Assembly (NCBI RefSeq): GCF_016097555.1
Contig: NC_054713.1
Location: 43,187,071 to 43,251,070, forward strand
Reading direction: 5' to 3'
Source: Gigantopelta aegis
Taxonomy: Eukaryota; Mollusca; Gastropoda; Neomphalida; Peltospiridae
Length of the DNA: 64,000 nt
The stretch's first letter is position 1. Each line of letters starts with the position of its first letter. Positions 41,032 to 53,398 of the stretch are shown in pieces. Both the position numbers and the translations under genes were made by a program. The notes under the pieces were generated by a model. It ran no database searches and was not told the DNA's origin. It saw only the letters and a program-made list of their open reading frames with translations.

Positions 41032-44000
41032 GTAGGTCACTTTCTCTTTTATCTTTTATATTTATACATTAAATTGTCCGGCTTCTGAAAAATTGCAAGA
41101 ACGATCGTTTTTGTTCACATGTCACTTACATAAATCTATGTTTTGTTCACACATTAAATTTAGGCATGATTTATATCCATGGATAGTATGGGTTAAACAA
41201 AAAGGAAATGTGATTCTTGAATTTATAATGTTTAATTCTCAAAGGCCTGATAGTGGGGGGGGTATAGGGTGTTGCTCAGTGGCAGTGCACGCTCACTTGA
41301 AGTCTGGTAGGTCATATATATAAATAAAATTATCTCAGCCAAGTATCAAAGATAATATTCAACACAGATTTGTAATGGTGAATGTTTTATGCACTGATGT
41401 ATCAATACATGTACATTGAACAATGCTTATGGTTCGAAAATCAGTGTTGAGCAATAAACTGCTTTCCTGAAGTTGCATAGGAGACCAACTGCCACGTTGA
41501 CAGTCAATTTGAGTAAAATAAATTAGCAATATCAGCATTTGCCAAGGAGAGAAATATTTCACCCACACGGAAATAATTTTAGCAATAGCAATTAGCAATT
41601 TATCACATCAAACGGAAAGATTGCATTGAAGTGATTGATCAGACATTCTCCATTCCGTTCTTGAATTTTCTTCCCTTTTTTAATGACTAAGTACATGTAC
41701 CTATGACTGTTTCTGATGTTACTGTTTCATAATTAATTTTAAGCGACTGTGGACTCGACAGTCCTCGTTGTGCCTCCTTTGATGATGAGAGTTATGTCCC
41801 TTCTTCTCATCCTGCGACTGCTGAGGAACCTAAACGAAAGCTGCGGCCGAAGTCGGCTAGACGACACAGTACACACGGTCCACACGGTCCACACAGGACA
41901 CAAGTCTTCGGTACGTACACAACTTAGTACTCAAGTGTGTATGTTGTACATGGTTTAGTAGGTGAGTGTGTGTGTTGTACATGGTTTAGTATGTGAATGT
42001 GTGTGTTCTACAGTTTAGTAGGCGAGTATGTGTGTTGAACAGTTTAGTAGGTGAGTGTGTGTGTTGTACATGGTTTAGTAGGCGAGTGTGTGTGTTGTAG
42101 AGTTTAGTAGGTGAGTGTGTGTTGTACATGGTTTAGTATGCGAGAGTGTGTGTTGTACAGTTTAGTATGCGAGTGTGTGTGTTGTACATGGTTTAGTGTT
42201 GTACAGTTTAGTAGGCGAGTGTGTGTTGTACAGTTTAGTAGGCGAGTGTGTGTTGTACATGGTTTAGTAGGCGAGTGTGTGTGTTGTACATGGTTTAGTA
42301 TGCGAGAGTGTGTGTTGTACAGTTTAGTATGCGAGTGTGTGTTGTACATGGTTTAGTAGGCGAGTGTGTCTGTTGTACATGGTTTAGTAGGCGAGTGTGT
42401 GTGTTGTACATGATTTAGTATGCGAGTGTGTGTGTTGTACAGTTTAGTGCGTGAGTGTGTGTGTTGTACATGGTTTAGTAGGCGAGTGTGTGTGTGTTGT
42501 ACATGGTTTAGTATGCAAGTGTGTGTATTGTACATGGTCTAGTAGGCGAGTGTGTGTGTTGTACATGGTTTAGTAGGCGAGTGTGTGTGTTGTACATGGT
42601 TTAGTATGCAAGTGTATGTGTTGTACAGTTTAGTAGGCGAGTGTGTGTTGTACATGGTTTAGTAGACGAGTGTGTGTGTGTTGTACATGGTTTAGTAGGC
42701 AGGTGTGTGTGTTGTACATGGTTTAGTACGCGAGTGTGTGTTGTACATGGTTTAGTAAGCGAGTGTGTGTGTGTGTTGTACATGGTTTAGTATGCAAGTG
42801 TGTGTGTTGTACAGTTTAGTAGGCGAGTGTGTGTTGTACATGGTTTAGTAGGCGAGTGTGTGTGTTGTACATGGTTTAGTAGGCGAGTGTGTGTTGTACA
42901 TGGTTTAGTAGGCGAGTGTGTGTGTTGTACATGGTTTAGTAGGCAAGTGTGTGTGTTGTACATGGTTTAGTAGGCGAGTGTGTGTGTTGTACATGGTTTA
43001 GTAGGCAAGTGTGTGTGTTGTACATGGTTTAGTAGGCGAGTGTGTGTGTGTTGTACATGGTTTAATATGCAAGTGTGTGTGTTGTACATGGTTTAGTGTG
43101 CGAGTGTGTGTGTTGTACATGGTTTAGTATGCGAGTGTGTGTGTTGTATAGTTTAGTGTGCGAGTGTGTGTTGTACGTGGTTTAGTAGGTGAGTGTCTCT
43201 GTTGTACAGTTTAGTAGGCGAGTGTGTGTATGTTGTACATGGTTTAGTATGCGAGTGTGGGTGTTGTACAGTTTAGTAGGCGAGTGTGTGTTGTACATGG
43301 TTTAGTAGACGAGTGTGTGTGTTGTACATGGTTTAGTAGGCAAGTGTGTGTGTTGTACATGGTTTAGTAGGCAAGTGTGTGTGTGTTGTACATGGTTTAA
43401 TATGCAAGTGTGTGTGTTGTACATGGTTTAGTAGGCGAGTGTGTGTGTTGTACATGATTTAGTAGGCGAGTGTGTGTGTTGTACATGGTTTAGTATGCAA
43501 GTGTGTGTGTTGTACAGTTTAGTAGGCGAGTGTGTGTTGTACATGGTTTAGTAGACGAGTGTGTGTGTTGTACATGGTTTAGTAGGCGAGTGTGTGTGTT
43601 GTACATGGTTTAGTACGCGAGTGTGTGTGTTGTACATGGTTTAGTATGCGAGTGTGTGTGTTGTACAGTTTAGTAGGCGAGTGCGTGTTGTACATGGTTT
43701 AGTAGGCGAGTGTGTGTGTTGTACATGGTTTAGTAGGCGAGTGTGTGTGTGATGTACATGGTTTAGTGGTTGAGTGTGTGTTGTACATGGTTTAGTAGGC
43801 GAGTGTGTGTGTTGTACATGGTTTAGTAGGTGAGTGTGTGTGTGTTGTACATGGTTTAGTAGGCGAGTGTGTGTTGTACATGGTTTAGTACACGAGTGTG
43901 TGTGTTGTACATGGTTTGGTAGGCGAGTGTGTGTGTTGTACATGGTTTAGTATGCGAGTGTATGTGTTGTACATGGTTTTGTAGGCGAGTGTGTTGTACA

Positions 44001-46639
44001 TGGTTTAGTAGGCGAGTGTGTGTCTGTTGTACATGGTTTAGTATGCGAGTGTGTGTGTTGTACATGGTTTAGTATGCGAGTGTGTGTGTTGTACATGGTT
44101 TAGTACGCGAGTGTGTGTGTTGTACAGTTTAGTATGCGAGTGTGTGTGTTGTACATGGTTTAGTAGGCGAGTGTGTGTGTTGTACAGTTTAGTAGGCGAG
44201 TGTGTGTATGTACAACACACACACACTCGCATACTAAACCATACGAGTGTGTGTGTGTTGTACATGGTTTAGTAGGCGAGTGTGTTGTACATGGTTTAGT
44301 AGGCGAGTGTGTGTGTGTTGTACATGGTTTAGTATGCGAGTGTGTGTGTGTTGTACATGGTTTAGTATGCGAGTGTGTGTGTTGTACATGGTTTAGTAGG
44401 CGAGTGTGTGTGTTGTACAGTTTAGTAGGCGAGTGTGTGTATGTTGTACATGGTTTAGTATGCGAGTGTGTGTGTGTTGTACATGGTTTGGTAGGCGAGT
44501 GTGTGTGTTGTACAGTTTAGTATGCGAGTGTGTGTGTTGTACAGTTTAGTACGCGAGTGTGTGTGTTGTACAGTTTAGTATGCGAGTGTGTGTGTTGTAC
44601 ATGGTTTAGTAGGCGAGTATGTCTTGTACATGGTTTAGTATGCAAGTGTGTGTGTTGTACAGTTTAGTAGGCGAGTGTGTGTTGTCAATGGTTTAGTAGG
44701 CGAGTGTGTTGTACATGGTTTAGTAGGCAAGTGTGTGTGTTGTACATGGTTTAGTATGCAAGTGTGTGTGTTGTACATGGTTTAGTAGGCGAGTGTGTGT
44801 GTGTTGTACATGGTTTAGTAGGCGAGTGTCTGTGTTGTACATGGTTTAGTAGGCGAATGTGTGTGTGTTGTACATGGTTTAGTAGGCAAGTGTGTGTGTG
44901 TTGTATATGGTTTAGTAGGCGAGTGTGTGTGTTGTACATGGTTTAGTAGGCGAGTGTGTGTGTGTTGTACATGGTTTAGTAGGCGAGTGTGTGTGTTGTA
45001 CATGGTTTGGTAGGCGAGTGTGTGTTGTACAGTTTAGTATGCGAGTGTGTGTGTTGTACAGTTTAGTACGCGAGTGTGTGTGTTGTACAGTTTAGTATGC
45101 GAGTGTGTGTGTTGTACATGGTTTAGTTGGCGAGTATGTGTTGTACATGGTTTAGTATGCAAGTGTGTGTGTTGTACAGTTTAGTAGGCGAGTGTGTGTT
45201 GTCAATGGTTTAGTAGGCGAGTGTGTTGTACATGGTTTAGTAGGCAAGTGTGTGTGTTGTACATGGTTTAGTATGCAAGTGTGTGTGTTGTACATGGTTT
45301 AGTAGGCGAGTGTGTGTGTGTTGTACATGGTTTAGTAGGCGAGTGTCTGTGTTGTACATGGTTTAGTAGGCGAGTGTGTGTGTGTTGTATATGGTTTAGT
45401 AGGCGAGTGTGTGTGTTGTACATGGTTTAGTAGGCGAGTGTGTGTGTGTTGTACATGGTTTAGTAGGCGAGTGTGTATGTTGTACATGGTTTAGTAGGCG
45501 AGTGTGTGTGTTGTACATGGTTTAGTAGGCGAGTGTGTGTGTTGTACATGGTTTAGTAGGCGAGTGTGTGTGTTGTACAGTTTAGTGACTTTTGCCGCTA
45601 ATAAACTTGACTGAAATGTTATTTTGCTGTGTATAGACATATTTCAAATGTGCAGATACTGGCAGATAATGTACATCAGATGTATACATTTTGCAGTCGT
45701 TGAGGAGCTTTACTGATGGCACCAGTGATGCACCCTGCCCACTGCAATTTATATCTCAACAATGGTAATTGTTGTCGTTAAGTTCGAGCCCTGGCATTTT
45801 GGAAATGCACTCTCTATATCTACATGTATATCCAAAACTATTGTTTTTAATTATCAGATGTCCCCATCACTCGTCCACCATCGTCTTTGACCAGGTTTCA
45901 ACCCTTACCTTCAATTGGATCAAAACCGGACAACACAGCGGGGGGCGAGATGGATCGACTCGTGCTTCACGCAGACAAACTACAACTCCATGATGGCGAG
46001 GACCACATGGGCAATTCCGTGTCACAACATCCGACCAGACACGAACCCAGATCAGTCCACCACGATCACAAACACAGATCAAAACAACACCAAGAACCGC
46101 ACGAACCAGAACATAAATCACACTTAAAACACGGATTCGAGTACAAAGAAGACGACTCTGATTTGAAATATTCCGGACTGTCTGAAAATCATGGTTTCCA
46201 TCAAGAAATAGACGGTGAAGGATTCTTGAGAAAGAGTGATGTCAGACAAGAGAGAAAATGGTTGAAGCACTCGGAGAGGAGTCACGCTTCACCAGACAGA
46301 TCGCCGAGGGCTGAAGACCGGGGGTTGTTCAGACCGTCTCAGATTGGTGGAAGAACTCGAAAAGTCAGTCTGTCTCCAGAACCATCGGACAATGAGTCTC
46401 GTCTGCTGTTGGCGGTCAAACTTCCGAGCGACGGGCAGCGTTTCCAGAGGTACTTCCGACCGTCGAGTTCGCTGAGAGAGGTGATTGTGTTTGCCGAGAG
46501 TGCCGGCGAGGTCGACCTGTCTGCCTACTCCATTGCTTGTAACGCCCCACGGAGAGTCTTCACGGACTTCGATCAGACCTGTCAGGAGGTTGGACTACAG
46601 GACCGCACGCTGCTCTATTTCGAACGGAGGAACATTTGA
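40692..46639 (+). CDS. UBXN10: UBXN10, UBX domain protein 10 (3 visible exons, about 419 aa)
   Basis: Exons are 40692-41031, 41744-41910 and 45858-46639; phases agree at both junctions. The last 78 residues (about 342-419) form a UBX domain. EPSDNESRLLLAVKLPSDGQ and RFQRYFRP match remembered human UBXN10 EPSDQEPRLLLAVRSPSGQR and RHFRP, and APRR stands where human has VPRR in the p97-binding loop. The family's RPKSA motif occurs in exon 2 (LRPKSARRHSTHG), with a relative at the N-terminus (ERPKTSHGRRAST). The middle is basic, histidine-rich and probably disordered. Human UBXN10 recruits p97/VCP to intraflagellar transport and ciliogenesis. The ATG at 40721 is the first plausible start, but the frame is open to the acceptor at 40691, so an upstream coding exon cannot be excluded. 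At about 419 residues it is longer than human (280). Confidence 0.92.
41744..41910 (+). CDS. UBXN10: UBXN10 second visible exon (RPKSA motif)
   Basis: 167 nt encoding DCGLDSPRCASFDDESYVPS up to HRTQVF. Contains LRPKSARR, the motif shared with vertebrate UBXN10. The acceptor is attttaag and the donor TCTTCG|GTACGTAC. A 3.7-kb minisatellite begins about 20 nt after the donor. Confidence 0.88.
41930..45586 (+). repeat. 3.7-kb GT-rich minisatellite in UBXN10 intron
   Basis: More than 100 units of about 24-34 bp, built on TTTAGTAGGCGAGTGTGTG and TGTTGTACATGG. A shorter unit type lacks ATGG (TTGTACAGTTTAGTA). The first recognisable units lie about 20-30 nt downstream of the donor at 41911. A block at 44513-44720 recurs near 45027-45236, showing higher-order duplication. 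The alternating purine-pyrimidine GTGTGT stretches could adopt Z-DNA. Translated peptides from this block are by-products. Confidence 0.93.
44206..44246 (-). repeat. Single inverted unit inside the UBXN10 minisatellite
   Basis: TACAACACACACACACTCGC and ATACTAAACCATA are the reverse complement of the flanking units, so one unit is flipped and can pair with its neighbours as a hairpin. Confidence 0.85.
45858..46639 (+). CDS. UBXN10: UBXN10 last exon with UBX domain
   Basis: 782 nt encoding the His-rich linker (HHDHKHRSKQHQEPHEPEHK) and the complete UBX domain, with TGA at 46637-46639. The acceptor is ttaattatcag. A tandem array starts about 40 nt after the stop, so it probably forms part of the 3' UTR. 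Confidence 0.93.
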
Positions 46640-46673
46640 GTTGACAGATGTGTTTACCTGAATCTCATTCTGT

Positions 46674-49165
46674 GCAGTGTTAGACAAAAGTTTGAGAAAG
46701 TCTCTAGCCTCAATGCAGTGTTTGAGAAAGTCTCTAGCCTCAATGCAGTGTTTGAGAAAGTCTCTAGCCTCAATGCAGTGTTTGAGAAAGTCTCTAGCCT
46801 CAATGCAGTGTTTGAGAAAGTCTCTAGCCTCAATGCAGTGTTTGAGAAAGTCTCTAGCCTCAATGCAGTGTTTCTCGACAAATGTTTGAGAAAGTCTCTA
46901 GCCTCAATGCAGTGTTTCTCGACAAAAGTTTGAGAAAGTCTCTAGCCTCAATGCAGTGTTTCTCGACAAATGTTTGAGAAAGTCTCTAGCCTCAATGCAG
47001 TGTTTCTCGACAAAAGTTTGAGAAAGTCTCTAGCCTCAATGCAGTGTTTCTCGACAAAAGTTTGAGAAAGTCTCTAGCCTCAATGCAGTGTTTCTCGACA
47101 AATGTTTGAGAAAGTCTCTAGCCCTCAGTGCAGTGTTTGAGAAAGTCTCTAGCCTCAGTGCAGTGTTTGAGAAAGTCTCTAGCCTCAATGCAGTGTTTCT
47201 CGACAAATGTTTGAGAAAGTCTCTAGCCCTCAGTGCAGTGTTCGAGAAAGTCTCTAGCCTCAATGCAGTGTTTGAGAAAGTCTCTAGCCTCAATGCAGTG
47301 TTTGAGAAAGTCTCTAGCCTCAATGCAGTGTTTGAGAAAGTCTCTAGCCTCAATGCAGTGTTTGAGAAAGTCTCTAGCCCTCAGTGCAGTGTTTGAGAAA
47401 GTCTCTAGCCTCAGTGCAGTGTTTGAGAAAGTCTCTAGCCTCAATGCAGTGTTTGAGAAAGTCTCTAGCCTCAATGCAGTGTTTGAGAAAGTCTCTAGCC
47501 TCAATGCAGTGTTTGAGAAAGTCTCTAGCCTCAATGCAGTGTTTGAGAAAGTCTCTAGCCTCAGTGCAGTGTTTGAGAAAGTCTCTAGCCCTCAGTGCAG
47601 TGTTTGAGAAAGTCTCTAGCCCTCAATGCAGTGTTTGAGAAAGTCTCTAGCCCTCAGTGCAGTGTTTGAGAAAGTCTCTAGCCTCAATGCAGTGTTTGAG
47701 AAAGTCTCTAGCCTCAATGCAGTGTTTCTCGACAAATGTTTGAGAAAGTCTCTAGCCCTCAGTGCAGTGTTCGAGAAATGTTTGAGAAAGTCTCTAGCCT
47801 CAGTGCAGTGTTTGAGAAAGTCTCTAGCCTCAATGCAGTGTTTGAGAAAGTCTCTAGCCCTCAGTGCAGTGTTTGAGAAAGTCTCTAGCCTCAGTTCAGT
47901 GTTTGAGAAAGTCTCTAGCCTCAATGCAGTGTTTCTCGACAAATGTTTGAGAAAGTCTCTAGCCCTCAGTGCAGTGTTCGAGAAATGTTTGAGAAAGTCT
48001 CTAGCCCTCAGTGCAGTGTTTGAGAAAGTCTCTAGCCTCAATGCAGTGTTTGAGAAAGTCTCTAGCCTCAGTGCAGTGTTTGAGAAAGTCTCTAGCCCTC
48101 AATGCAGTGTTTGAGAAAGTCTCTAGCCCTCAGTGCAGTGTTTGAGAAAGTCTCTAGCCTCAATGCAGTGTTTGAGAAAGTCTCTAGCCTCAATGCAGTG
48201 TTTGAGAAAGTCTCTAGCCTCAATGCAGTGTTTGAGAAAGTCTCTAGCCTCAATGCAGTGTTTGAGAAAGTCTCTAGCCCTCAGTGCAGTGTTTGAGAAA
48301 GTCTCTAGCCTCAATGCAGTGTTTGAGAAAGTCTCTAGCCCTCAGTGCAGTGTTTGAGAAAGTCTCTAGCCTCAATGCAGTGTTTGAGAAAGTCTCTAGC
48401 CTCAATGCAGTGTTTGAGAAAGTCTCTAGCCTCAATGCAGTGTTTGAGAAAGTCTCTAGCCTCAATGCAGTGTTTGAGAAAGTCTCTAGCCTCAATGCAG
48501 TGTTTGAGAAAGTCTCTAGCCTCAATGCAGTGTTTGAGAAAGTCTCTAGCCTCAATGCAGTGTTTGAGAAAGTCTCTAGCCCTCTGCAGTGTTTGAGAAA
48601 GTCTCTAGCCTCAATGCAGTGTTTGAGAAAGTCTCTAGCCCTCAGTGCAGTGTTTGAGAAAGTCTCTAGCCTCAATGCAGTGTTTGAGAAAGTCTCTAGC
48701 CTCAATGCAGTGTTTGAGAAAGTCTCTAGCCTCAATGCAGTGTTTGAGAAAGTCTCTAGCCTCAATGCAGTGTTTGAGAAAGTCTCTAGCCTCAATGCAG
48801 TGTTTGAGAAAGTCTCTAGCCTCAATGCAGTGTTTGAGAAAGTCTCTAGCCTCAATGCAGTGTTTGAGAAAGTCTCTAGCCTCAATGCAGTGTTTGAGAA
48901 AGTCTCTAGCCCTCTAGCCCTCAGTGTTTGAGAAAGTCTCTAGCCCTCAGTGCAGTGTTTGAGAAAGTCTCTAGCCCTCAGTGCAGTGTTTGAGAAAGTC
49001 TCTAGCCCTCAGTGCAGTGTTTGAGAAAGTCTCTAGCCTCAATGCAGTGTTTCTCGACAAATGTTTGAGAAAGTCTCTAGCCCTCAGTGCAGTGTTCGAG
49101 AAATGTTTGAGAATATCTCTGGCCATCAATGCATTGTTTGACAAAAGTTTGAAAAAGTCTCTAGC
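46674..49165 (+). repeat. 30/31-bp minisatellite in UBXN10 3' UTR
   Basis: About 80 units of TTTGAGAAAGTCTCTAGCCT plus CAATGCAGTG (30 bp) or with CCTCAGTGCAGTG (31 bp). Some carry an extra TTTCTCGACAAATG segment. The array begins about 40 nt after the UBXN10 stop and degenerates after 49090. Homogeneous runs (for example 48360-48560) alternate with mixed ones. Frames such as FEKVSSLNAV or RKSLASMQCL come from the 30-bp period and are not genes. Confidence 0.94.
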
Positions 49166-49169
49166 CCTC

Positions 49170-50043
49170 ACAGAAGCTTTGGCTAGTGCCCTATGCATTA
49201 TAGTAATCTACACTATAGTTGATAATTTCCACTAGCCCAGGCCATCAGTTCAGCAGCCGAGATCGAGGGCTGGTGGATTTGTTGAATCCTGCCTGTGGTG
49301 TCTTCAATGTTCTGAACACGATTGATGTCAAGATAAGATACATTCCTTACTTTGTCTTAGTAGTGTGTATTTCTGTGACATCATGACTACTGTAAGCTAG
49401 ACTTGCATTAAGAGAATCCTGGCCATTCACAAATCAGTCGAATGCTAATTTGTATACCAAGTGGCTACAACATTTAGTCTTTGGCTAATAACTTTCTTCA
49501 AGGAAAAAACCTATATATCTGAAAATTGGCTAAACCAAAATGTGTTCCAGTATGAGATCTGGAGAATTATATTTCATATGTTATAAGTACACTGGATTCT
49601 GAATGATACTCTGTTATTCTAGGTGATTGTGAAGGAACAGCTGTAACAGATCATTAACATTGTATCTTATCACTGTCTGAATATCAGTGATATGTTTACT
49701 TCAAGAGAATTGTGTTCAAATTTGGACATTTGATTTAAATTTTGTCTTAATATTGGATTCAAGACTACACATATTTTGTAGGGAAAGTTCAGAACTTCAA
49801 AAACTATTGTAATGGTATTGGAGATGCCCATACCGTTCTACTCTTCACACTCTTCGTGAATTAATTCACTTCAATTCCAGATACAATTTGAAGAGGATTG
49901 CTTTGTGCTTCGGAGTCCAGTTTTTACTTACAAATTCTAGGACTGTTTATTTTTTTATGAAATCCACAATGTGACTCTTATTAGCAACTTTATGATTACT
50001 TTTGAAGGGCAATTCGTTACAGATGACTGTACCAATGCATCAT
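49170..50043. other. Downstream of UBXN10, no gene recognised
   Basis: AT-rich; may hold the UBXN10 3' end, but no convincing polyadenylation site could be assigned. Confidence 0.35.
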
Positions 50044-50297
50044 CTGAAAAGGGCAGGATTTAGTTAATTTGGTAGAATGCTCGCTTGGATCACAGTATCA
50101 AACCTCGGAGGAGGACCCATTGGTTATATCAAAAGCCACGGTATGTGCCATCCTGTCTGTGAAAGTGTATACGAAAGATACCTTGTTGCTGTTGGACTGG
50201 ATGATTCATGTGAGAATTATCAAATACTTGACATCCAATAACTAATGATTAATTAATCAGTGTGCTCTAGTGATGTCAGTAAACGGAAAACAAATTT
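50044..50297 (+). mobile_element. Old SINE, CACTAGAGC tail
   Basis: ATATCAAAAGCCACGGTATG, CGAAAGATACCTTGTTGCTG and GTGTGCTCTAGTGATGTCAG. Confidence 0.8.
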
Positions 50298-50299
50298 TC

Positions 50300-51241
50300 A
50301 TCTGAAGGAGATAAAGAGGTGCTAAGGGAAGATCCAATTTTTTTTTTTTATTGGTGCATTGTTTGAAAAAGGTTGATGTTGGTGACACTTTTTAAATATT
50401 TTATGGGACATGTTTCTGTCTCTGGACTGACATTTGCTGCATTTTATACAAAGTCAAAAAGGGGAGGCCTAAAGCCTACCCCCTATAGCCACCACTGCAC
50501 TTTAAAAACTGATGCACTAATATTGGGCCGCCTTTGTATGTTCTAAAGATCCGTCCATCTACACATCTATATCCTTTTGTTTTATTTGTTATTGGTGCCT
50601 TAAAACATTTGAAGTCTTATGTTATGGTTTAAACAATATGAGACTTCGAATTGGAAAAAATCAGCTTTTTATGCACTATAGTGACTATTTCATTGTTATA
50701 TAATTTACTATTTGAAAGTGATGCATCAATATTGGATAGTTTTAATTTTATTATATTCCGTACGGTAGGTTGATTCATCTGTAACCCTTTTCTTAATTTA
50801 TTGCTTTGAAACAACATATTTTAAAATGAGAAAGGTAGATTTGTAAATATGGAAATTTAAGTCATTGATGTGTTTTTTAATTTCTTTTTATACTCGCTTT
50901 CTTCTAACAATACATTATCACCCTCACGTGTTGTATGTAATATAATTCTTAAAAGTAAATTTACATGGAAAGTCATTGAAATGTTTTTAAATTTCTTTTT
51001 ACTCACATTATTCTCATAATAAAAGATCACCCTCCCATTTCTTGTATATAATATAATACATTTCAGTAGCAGCAGACTTTGAATTTGAGGATTTGTTTTA
51101 GGCTTTCACCGGAATCGTATCCATAGTCACATATTGAATACAGAAGTGAAATTAAACACTGGAGTAGGTGTTTAACGTTTCAGATATTTTGCTTTATATT
51201 TGCTTTATAATAGTGTAAAAGTGTGTAAATATATACATGTC

Positions 51242-51272
<31 letters not shown>

Positions 51273-51340
51273 ACACACTTTTTGGCAGCTTCCTACACCA
51301 CTGTTAAAGATGGTAAAATGCTTGCACATTTAGTTTAGGC
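50300..51340. other. No gene recognised
   Basis: AT-rich; the TCATTGAAATGTTTTTAAAT-type stretch near 50975 is repeated from about 50863. C run plus (CA)n at 51241-51280. Confidence 0.35.
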
Positions 51341-51344
51341 TCAT

Positions 51345-51770
51345 TTGGATTAGACTATCAACATTTAGGTTATCTAACATCAACATTTGATCTAGATTAT
51401 CAACATTAGACAATCCACTTTTAGAACAGATTATCAACATAGAGACCATGGATATTTAGAATAGACTGTCAACATTTAGATTGGACAGAGTAGTATTATT
51501 ATCAATTGATACAGATTAGACTATCAACATTAAGAGAGGATAGACTATTGTTATTATCATTACTGATTAGACTATCATTTTTAGATTGGACAGTCTATTG
51601 TTATTATCAATACAGATTAGACTCAACATTTAGATTGGACAGACTATTAAATTATTATCAATACGGATTAGACTATTATCATAGACAAGACAATATCAAT
51701 ATCAATATTTAGATTGGACTATGAACATTTAGATTAGACCATTAATATTTACATTAAGACTAAATTACAA
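51345..51770 (+). repeat. Irregular ~50-bp minisatellite
   Basis: Many variants of TAGACTATCAACATTTAGAT and GGACAGACTATTGTTATTAT. Frames through it are not genes. Confidence 0.8.
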
Positions 51771-52221
51771 TGTAATGCATTTTCCTTTCATAGGTTCTCC
51801 TGCATCCTGATATAGATACATCGACTTGTTCCGAGGTACGCACCTCTGTATTAAGGAACATGAACTAAACTTGGCAGTAGCTTTAGATTAAGCCATCAAT
51901 CTTTACATGTATGTTACTATGTTATACTTACACACACATTAAAATTTGATACCAACAAACCAATGTGTTTTTTCATGCTGGGGTATCATTAAACATTCAC
52001 TAGTTCACTCATTACTTCATCCTCAAAACAAAGGGGTTTTTTTCGGGGGTGAGGTGTCAAGAAAATTGATGTCCGTATGTGTTAATCTACATCAAATATA
52101 CATGTACAGTGATAAACCGAAACAATACAAAATTTTAAAAGTCTGAAAATCTGTAACATGACTATTACGAATCTGCCTTTAGCATATATTCAATAGCGTA
52201 TCTCTGCACAAGAAGCTATGA

Positions 52222-52920
52222 TAGAATTGTGAGGGTTTGCGGCCATGACTCGCTGTCAGGTCCTTTGTCTACAGAGGAGCTGTTCCATCTCCACCAGGTC
52301 GGGTCAGGTCATAGGGTTTTACGTGCACATTCAGAACAAGCTGTTGTAGCACACGCCTGTCGTGGGCACAAGAGTCGGCCTTGGCCTGCTCCTCCGTCCA
52401 TGACAGGAAAGGTGGGGGGAGGGGAGAGGAGGGACCTCCTGCACTGGCAGGTGCAAGGGAGCACCAGCAGCCCGATCGGTAGCAGGCGGGTGGTGGTGGT
52501 GGTGGTGCTATGGAATTTTGAATGGAGCCGTTAATGCCAAAGAGAAATGGGTATGCAATTTTGATTGAGGAAATTTAGCACAATTTTGAACGGTCGGTCG
52601 AAAGGTAAATGGCCGAGCTAATATAGGTTTTGATATTAGTGAATCAAGAGTAGCTCGTTAATTATAGACCTCTATGATGCTGGGTGTCTCCATAGGTTGC
52701 CCATAGGGCCCTTATAAAGGGCCTGACCGCTTCTGGTTGCGGCATGACAACCCAGGGGAGACTCGTCTCCACCTGTAGGGCTGCCACTTTTACAGGACAT
52801 GTCAGTACAGGTGTGGGAAACCTTTCTTCAGCTTTCACAAGTAAATGGAAGTTTGATGGTGCACATGGATGTGTATAGAATAATGTTTGAAGCAAGGCAC
52901 TAAGTATTTTACAGATGTAT
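52222..52920. repeat. Unclassified dispersed repeat segments
   Basis: AATTTTGAACGGTCGGTCGA at 52580 resembles AATGTTGAACGGTTCATCGG at 59961. CACATGGATGTGTATAGAAT near 52862 resembles AACATGGATATGCGTAAAAT near 61428. 52222-52540 is GC-rich and ends in a GGT run. No gene supported. Confidence 0.5.
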
Positions 52921-53398
52921 TTCTCAGAATATTTTGAGGATGAAGTACTTTTAAGATCAGTTGATCAACAGCTGCAGACATTGAACATTGCTTTTTTTCT
53001 CATCAATTTGTGCTATTTTTTTTCATATTGAGTAAAACAATTTTAATGCTTTTTCATTTGTTTTTGTGGGGTTTTTTTTTTTTTGAAATTATTAAGTGAC
53101 TTTAAAAAAAATAAAATAAAAACCAATCATGTTGAATACAAAATGTGCTGGACATTAAGTTGTAATATAATGGATTTACTTTCTTAAATTACTTTATAAA
53201 AGCTTGCATATACACTCGCACAGACATGCACATACATCTGTGCACATACATGTACATGTATGCAATATGCATGTAAGCACAGTGAAAACAGACATGGTTG
53301 CATATGCACATATGTACTCTGATGATTTAATTATTTGATGAACACGCCATATATTGAGTTGTTGCCGTGAAATACATGTAAATTTGATGTCTTTGTAC

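Noticed and set aside
41930-45586. Cysteine-rich peptide genes (ECVCCTWFS repeats)
   Set aside because: GT-rich minisatellite in a UBXN10 intron; frames are by-products of repeat periodicity.
46674-49165. Repetitive protein genes (FEKVSSLNAV and RKSLASMQCL repeats)
   Set aside because: 30-bp minisatellite giving open frames in several frames and both strands; 31-bp variants break any single frame repeatedly.
52229-52895. Coding exons at 52.2-52.9 kb
   Set aside because: Segments resemble dispersed repeats at 59.9 and 61.4 kb and the frames match no known protein.
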